This document shows positions 5,750-9,619 of a DNA stretch of 9,619 nucleotides, one piece after another. Under the pieces are notes generated by a model. The model saw nothing but the letters and a program-made list of their open reading frames with translations, was not told where the DNA came from and did no database searches. Numbering within the stretch: position 1 is the first letter of the stretch; every line of letters begins with the position of its first letter. Origin of the DNA: G039029935 sp039029935. Its GTDB lineage: Bacteria > Chloroflexota > Anaerolineae > Caldilineales > Caldilineaceae. The stretch covers positions 1-9,619 of the forward strand of contig JBCCFC010000446.1 of the NCBI GenBank assembly GCA_039029935.1, in the 5' to 3' direction. A program made the translations under genes and the position numbers.

Positions 5750-8700
5750 TCACGCTTCACCCTTTACCCTACTCATTTCCGCCAAAATCGCCCGATTCGC
5801 AGCCACATTCTCTAAAAACGATGCACGTAACGCCTCATCCGCCAATTCCTCGGCCCACTGTAGAATCTTGGTATAGCTCTGTACCAACACTTTATCCGCA
5901 CGCGCATCGCCAACATCACGCAGGACTTGATAGCATACCCAATGACGCCAGAAATACTCGCGGCGATATTGATCGTGAATATCCGTATCCAAATATAGAT
6001 AGAGCCACTCCACCGCTGCTAACGCCTGCTGCAATGCTTGCTCTTTTTCGCTTGCTCCTGCCTGCACTGATTTCAACTCTGCTTGGCGATGCGCAACAGC
6101 CGCCAATCCCGTTCGTGGCGAGATTCCCAGCATGGGGTCTTGCTGACGTTGTGTGCGCTTAAGTGCCATCTGAAAGGCTTCTTTGGCATCATCCAAGGCA
6201 TCACTTGATAGACAGGCATACCCCATCGCCATATAGCCGAGTGTATGTTGATATCGGGGGACCTCTGGATGCAGTGCAAACATTTGCTGGGCTAGCTGGC
6301 GTGCATCATCTACCGCGCCATCGGGTGAATTGGTCAACGAGGCCACCAGGCACAACCCGCCCAAAACCATATAGGTCAAATTTGGATCCCCCAACACGCT
6401 GTCTTGTGTGCGCAGGGGATCAAGCCATTGCTGCACCTGTGCATATTGCCCCAAGGCCATGTATTCAGAGGCCAATGTGACCAAGGTGTAGTGCGCACGG
6501 TAATCGTGCCCCAAGTCTTGATGGATCGCCAGCGATGCCTGTAAATAGGTAATCCGTTGTAGATAATTTGTGCTGTGATACATTTTCCCCAGAACATCCA
6601 GCGCCTCTGCCTCACCCACCCGGTGTTGCAATTGCTGACGAATGCGTAAAGATTCCAACAAATAGGTCGTTGTCATCTCACTACCACGTCGATAGGAGGC
6701 CAGCATTGTCCCTAACTCATACAGCGTATCAGCCTCCCCCCATAAATCGCCGCTTTGCCGATAATAGGTGAGGGCCTGTTCGCCATGTTGAAGCCCTAAA
6801 TCGATATTGCTATCGTAAAAAGATGTGTAGAAAGTCAACATCATTTCATAACGACCTCGAAGCCAATCCGGTGTTTCTGGTGAAAGATGCTGTTTCGCTG
6901 CATCCCAGTGTTCCCTTGTGTCCTTGATGACACCCGCCATTAGCGAGAGATAGGCCATGCTCAGGTGATACCGCGTGACTAAATCGACCACTGCTTGCTC
7001 TGGCACATTGGCTTGCTCTGGCACATTGGCTTGCTCAAGGAGAAATTTCTGTGTCTGATCTAGTGTCTGCTTCAATGTCTGACCAATAGATAAGCCTTCC
7101 GTATGTTGAGACAAGTATTGATGGGTTTCAAGCTGCACAACGCCCACATGTAGCCGGAGACAGATTGACTGATAATTTTCTGACGCAAGCGGTATATCTG
7201 ATAGATAATTCTGTAAGGTTGTACAACAGGCAAAGACCTCTTGATACGCGCCATTGCGTTTGTAAAAGAGGACCAAGGCATCAAATGTCTGCGCAATAAG
7301 CGATAGCCAGCGGTGGTGTAGAGTCTGGTGCCAAGCCAGCTCAATGTGATCATTTTCTTGTCGCAGGCGAACCAACGCATCCGCACTCTCTTTGCCATCC
7401 AACCGTGCGGATTGCTCAACCACAAGTGCCAAGTAATAGGTACAATATCGCTGCCACAATGCAACCGTCTCTGGCGCGTCATCATCATACGATGCGTTCC
7501 ATTTGTTTTGAAGAAACGCCCGCGTGAGGGGATGTAATTCATACCGCCCAACCGTCTTCACTTGGAGCAATGATGTATCGGTGAGCCGCTTAAGCATCGG
7601 CAAGGTGCTACCTACAATCGCATTCGCTGTCTTGTAGTCAAACGACGATGCAAAATAGGCGACCTGTGTCAGGTGTTTCTGTTCATCATCGGATAATAGT
7701 TTCCACGAATGCTCCATCAACAGGTCCATGGTATGATGATGGGGAAAGTCAGTCACAGTGTGCTTGACTAATAATGTGTGATCTTGACGCAAATATGACA
7801 CAATATCCGATAGTGCAATGTGGCCACTCCATGCTGCAACCATCTCTAGCGCAAGCGGCAATCCACCTGTGAGATGACAAATATTGATGATATGCTCTAT
7901 ATCGTCTGGTTGAAGAGCAAACTGAGATGAGTGCCGTCGAGCATGGTCAATGAAGAGTTGCAGACTCGCATAGGCATCTGTCTGGGCAGTGTTAGCCATA
8001 TTTGTGTCAGCTATATTTGTGTCAGCTATACTGTTGTCAGCCATCAGCCTATTTAAAAAAGGCTCTTCGATTTCGGCCACGGAGGGCGTCGGCAGAGGCG
8101 GAACACTCACCACTGTCTCGCTAGGCAGATGCAAACGCTCACGTGATGTCACTAAGAAAGAGCAGGTTGGCAACACCCGTAATAGTGTGAGCACCAGCGA
8201 TTTGGCACCCAAGATATGCTCAAAATTATCAAGAATTAACAACATGGAACGCTTACTTAAATAGCGAATGATGCTTTCCTGTAAATCAACCCGTTCCGCT
8301 GGCGGCAGACGTAAGGCTGTTGCGATTTCGAGCAAAATCATCTGGCTAGCGCCTGTTGAAGAGAGGGGAGCTGCACTCGGTTCTTCTGTGATTGGCATGA
8401 TGCCGCTCAATGGCACAAAACACACCCCATGTGGAAAGCGACTAGACTGCTCAGACGACAAGCGTTGGCCCAAGGTCAGTGCCATATGGGTCTTGCCAAC
8501 ACCACCCATGCCCAATAATGTGACTAGGCGATGCTGATCACTGCACAGGTAGCTCATCGTCTTTGTCAGCAATGCTTCCTGTCCCCATAGGCGTGTGATG
8601 GGTGTTGGCGAGTATAGGGGCTGAACTGTTGGCTGTGTTTGCGTGTGAAAGGTCTCATGACGTTGTGATGCAGGTACTTGATGAGGCTGGGCAGCGATCT

Positions 8701-9544
8701 GTTCCACAAGCTGCTCAGTGTTCTGTTCCATACTTGGCCCGTTAGACACATCCGCTTCTCGAATCTGCGCCACAAGCTGCTCTGTCTCTGGGCTAGGGGC
8801 TACGTCCAACTCGTCCCGAAGGATAATGCGCAATGTTTCATACTGCCCCAGTGCTGATGCGTAGTGTCCATCTTCATAAAACAAACGCATTTTAAGACGA
8901 TGCGTACCTTCATGCCAAGGAGCCAAGGTTAACAAACGATCCAAATAAGCATATGCTTGGAGTCTGTTACTGTGCTCAATTTCTGCGTGGCTGAGATGAT
9001 ATAACAAAGTAACAGCCTGTCCTCGCCGATCTTCACGTTCCTTTTCCACCCAATCGTTAAATAGGGGGACACGGGGGAGCGAAAATCCAGTCAGAAAATC
9101 GCCACGATAGAGGTCAATAAGATAACGATAATGGTTGATTTGTTCAACACTTATCTTTTGTGAATCCACCTGTACATCATACAAATCATCATATATATCG
9201 CCAACTGGTATATCACAAATAGATAACTGATATGCGTCAACCATTTTTACGGCATGAGGCGCAAATGCCAATGTGCTGCGTGTAATCACCATATAATCAC
9301 CCATCATGGGGCGAATTTCTGCCAAGCGGTTGCGTAGATGACGACGCCCAACGGCCATATCACTATCCGGCCAAAGCAACAGTGCCAATGCCTCCCGTGT
9401 ATGTGGTGTACCCGTTGCTGCGAGATAGTAGAGCAGTGCATTGGTCTTTGCTGGATACCCTTGCAGTGGCGTCCCACCGACACAAATTTGGGGGACGCCC
9501 AGCAGTTGTATTGTCAAGTTTGTTTGGTCCACAAGAATACTCAT
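5750..9544 (-). CDS. AfsR/SARP-like transcriptional regulator: winged helix, BTAD, STAND ATPase, TPR-type C-terminus
   Basis: This 1264-residue cytoplasmic regulator probably binds DNA with its N-terminus and switches activity through nucleotide binding. Residues 8-100 match the OmpR-type winged helix of SARP proteins (IQLLGVPQICVGGTPL, ALALLLWPD, GRRHLRNRLAEIR). Residues 105-265 are a bacterial transcriptional activation domain (YRGDFLTGF, EGTHRLKMRLFYEDGHYASALGQYE). The NB-ARC/STAND module spans about 325-680: WGQEALL, Walker A GMGGVGKT (345-352), Walker B LLILDNFEH (435-443), SRERL, GGLPLA (560-565) and LHPLTRAF, in the place of the MHD motif. The rest, from about 700, is helical with TPR-like units (GEADTLYELGTML, GEAEALDVLGKMY) and would bind a ligand or protein. 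No C-terminal LuxR helix-turn-helix is present. The start at 9544 places the winged helix directly after the first residues, although no good Shine-Dalgarno is visible. It stands alone, so the targets are unknown. Confidence 0.93.
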   Translation of the reverse strand: MSILVDQTNLTIQLLGVPQICVGGTPLQGYPAKTNALLYYLAATGTPHTREALALLLWPDSDMAVGRRHLRNRLAEIRPMMGDYMVITRSTLAFAPHAVKMVDAYQLSICDIPVGDIYDDLYDVQVDSQKISVEQINHYRYLIDLYRGDFLTGFSLPRVPLFNDWVEKEREDRRGQAVTLLYHLSHAEIEHSNRLQAYAYLDRLLTLAPWHEGTHRLKMRLFYEDGHYASALGQYETLRIILRDELDVAPSPETEQLVAQIREADVSNGPSMEQNTEQLVEQIAAQPHQVPASQRHETFHTQTQPTVQPLYSPTPITRLWGQEALLTKTMSYLCSDQHRLVTLLGMGGVGKTHMALTLGQRLSSEQSSRFPHGVCFVPLSGIMPITEEPSAAPLSSTGASQMILLEIATALRLPPAERVDLQESIIRYLSKRSMLLILDNFEHILGAKSLVLTLLRVLPTCSFLVTSRERLHLPSETVVSVPPLPTPSVAEIEEPFLNRLMADNSIADTNIADTNMANTAQTDAYASLQLFIDHARRHSSQFALQPDDIEHIINICHLTGGLPLALEMVAAWSGHIALSDIVSYLRQDHTLLVKHTVTDFPHHHTMDLLMEHSWKLLSDDEQKHLTQVAYFASSFDYKTANAIVGSTLPMLKRLTDTSLLQVKTVGRYELHPLTRAFLQNKWNASYDDDAPETVALWQRYCTYYLALVVEQSARLDGKESADALVRLRQENDHIELAWHQTLHHRWLSLIAQTFDALVLFYKRNGAYQEVFACCTTLQNYLSDIPLASENYQSICLRLHVGVVQLETHQYLSQHTEGLSIGQTLKQTLDQTQKFLLEQANVPEQANVPEQAVVDLVTRYHLSMAYLSLMAGVIKDTREHWDAAKQHLSPETPDWLRGRYEMMLTFYTSFYDSNIDLGLQHGEQALTYYRQSGDLWGEADTLYELGTMLASYRRGSEMTTTYLLESLRIRQQLQHRVGEAEALDVLGKMYHSTNYLQRITYLQASLAIHQDLGHDYRAHYTLVTLASEYMALGQYAQVQQWLDPLRTQDSVLGDPNLTYMVLGGLCLVASLTNSPDGAVDDARQLAQQMFALHPEVPRYQHTLGYMAMGYACLSSDALDDAKEAFQMALKRTQRQQDPMLGISPRTGLAAVAHRQAELKSVQAGASEKEQALQQALAAVEWLYLYLDTDIHDQYRREYFWRHWVCYQVLRDVGDARADKVLVQSYTKILQWAEELADEALRASFLENVAANRAILAEMSRVKGEA
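6993..7036 (-). repeat. 18-bp tandem repeat in the regulator gene
   Basis: Two exact plus-strand copies of GCTTGCTCTGGCACATTG (6993-7010, 7011-7028) and a partial third (7029-7036) encode the hexad EQANVP twice, at about residues 837-850. The repeat lies in the helical C-terminal region, in what looks like a loop between repeats. Confidence 0.85.
7995..8039 (-). repeat. 15-bp tandem repeat in the regulator gene
   Basis: Three copies of a 15-bp unit (GCCATATTTGTGTCA at 7995, close variants at 8010 and 8025) encode the pentad IADTN and variants at about residues 502-518. It falls in the linker after the PPLP segment of the STAND module, just before ASLQLFIDHAR, a place where related proteins vary in length. 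Confidence 0.82.
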
Positions 9545-9564
9545 TCACAATCTGTAATCTTTAG

Positions 9565-9584
9565 CGTCATAATCAAATGTGACG
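9565..9584. promoter_or_regulatory. Inverted repeat upstream of the regulator gene
   Basis: CGTCA (9565-9569) and TGACG (9580-9584) form an inverted repeat with a ten-base centre, 21 nt before the regulator's start codon. The hexamer TGTGAC at 9578-9583 recurs at 9614-9619. The position suits an operator or a promoter-proximal site, possibly autoregulatory. The window ends at 9619, so the full promoter is not visible, and no -35/-10 pair is convincing. Confidence 0.3.
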
Positions 9585-9619
9585 TTGTTTTGGGATGATA
9601 GCACCAGCAGTTTTGTGAC

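Overview
The window looks like a chromosomal stretch from a Chloroflexota bacterium, perhaps of the Herpetosiphon type. This assignment is inference and rests on three things. The secreted protein carries a VYLPI-type motif after a Thr/Pro-rich stalk, as is common in exported Chloroflexota proteins. A very long AfsR-like BTAD/STAND/TPR regulator stands alone. Base composition is balanced, with AT-rich intergenic DNA.

The layout is simple. Positions 1-688 hold no convincing gene. A moderately GC-rich block that can form several hairpins (about 1-215) is followed by AT-rich DNA with a candidate extended -10 promoter and a leader hairpin. Positions 689-2266 (+) encode PrmC (HemK-type), the glutamine methyltransferase of peptide-chain release factors. 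Here it carries a repeat-rich N-terminal extension of about 235 residues. A strong intrinsic terminator follows at 2294-2335. Positions 2503-5412 (+) encode a 969-residue exported protein: signal peptide, CARDB-like domain, Tyr-punctuated Thr/Pro stalk, Asp/Gly linker, and a large C-terminal domain with one CXXCH motif. Positions 5413-5749 are a convergent intergenic region with a cluster of hairpins, one set forming a possible three-way junction. Positions 9544-5750 (-) encode a 1264-residue transcriptional regulator (winged helix, BTAD, NB-ARC/STAND ATPase, TPR-type C-terminus), with its terminator at 5692-5735 and a possible operator just upstream.

The three genes do not form an operon. 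A terminator separates prmC from the secreted protein gene, and the regulator is convergent. No shared pathway can be deduced. PrmC is housekeeping, the exported protein probably acts outside the membrane, and the regulator probably senses a signal and activates transcription of unknown targets.

The most unusual theme is that all three genes contain short tandem DNA repeats of 12, 15 or 18 bp, always a multiple of three, placed in predicted linkers or extensions. I see no clear defence system, mobile element, CRISPR array, tRNA or rRNA. The best candidates for something new are the PrmC extension, the CXXCH-bearing exported protein and the structured convergent intergenic region.
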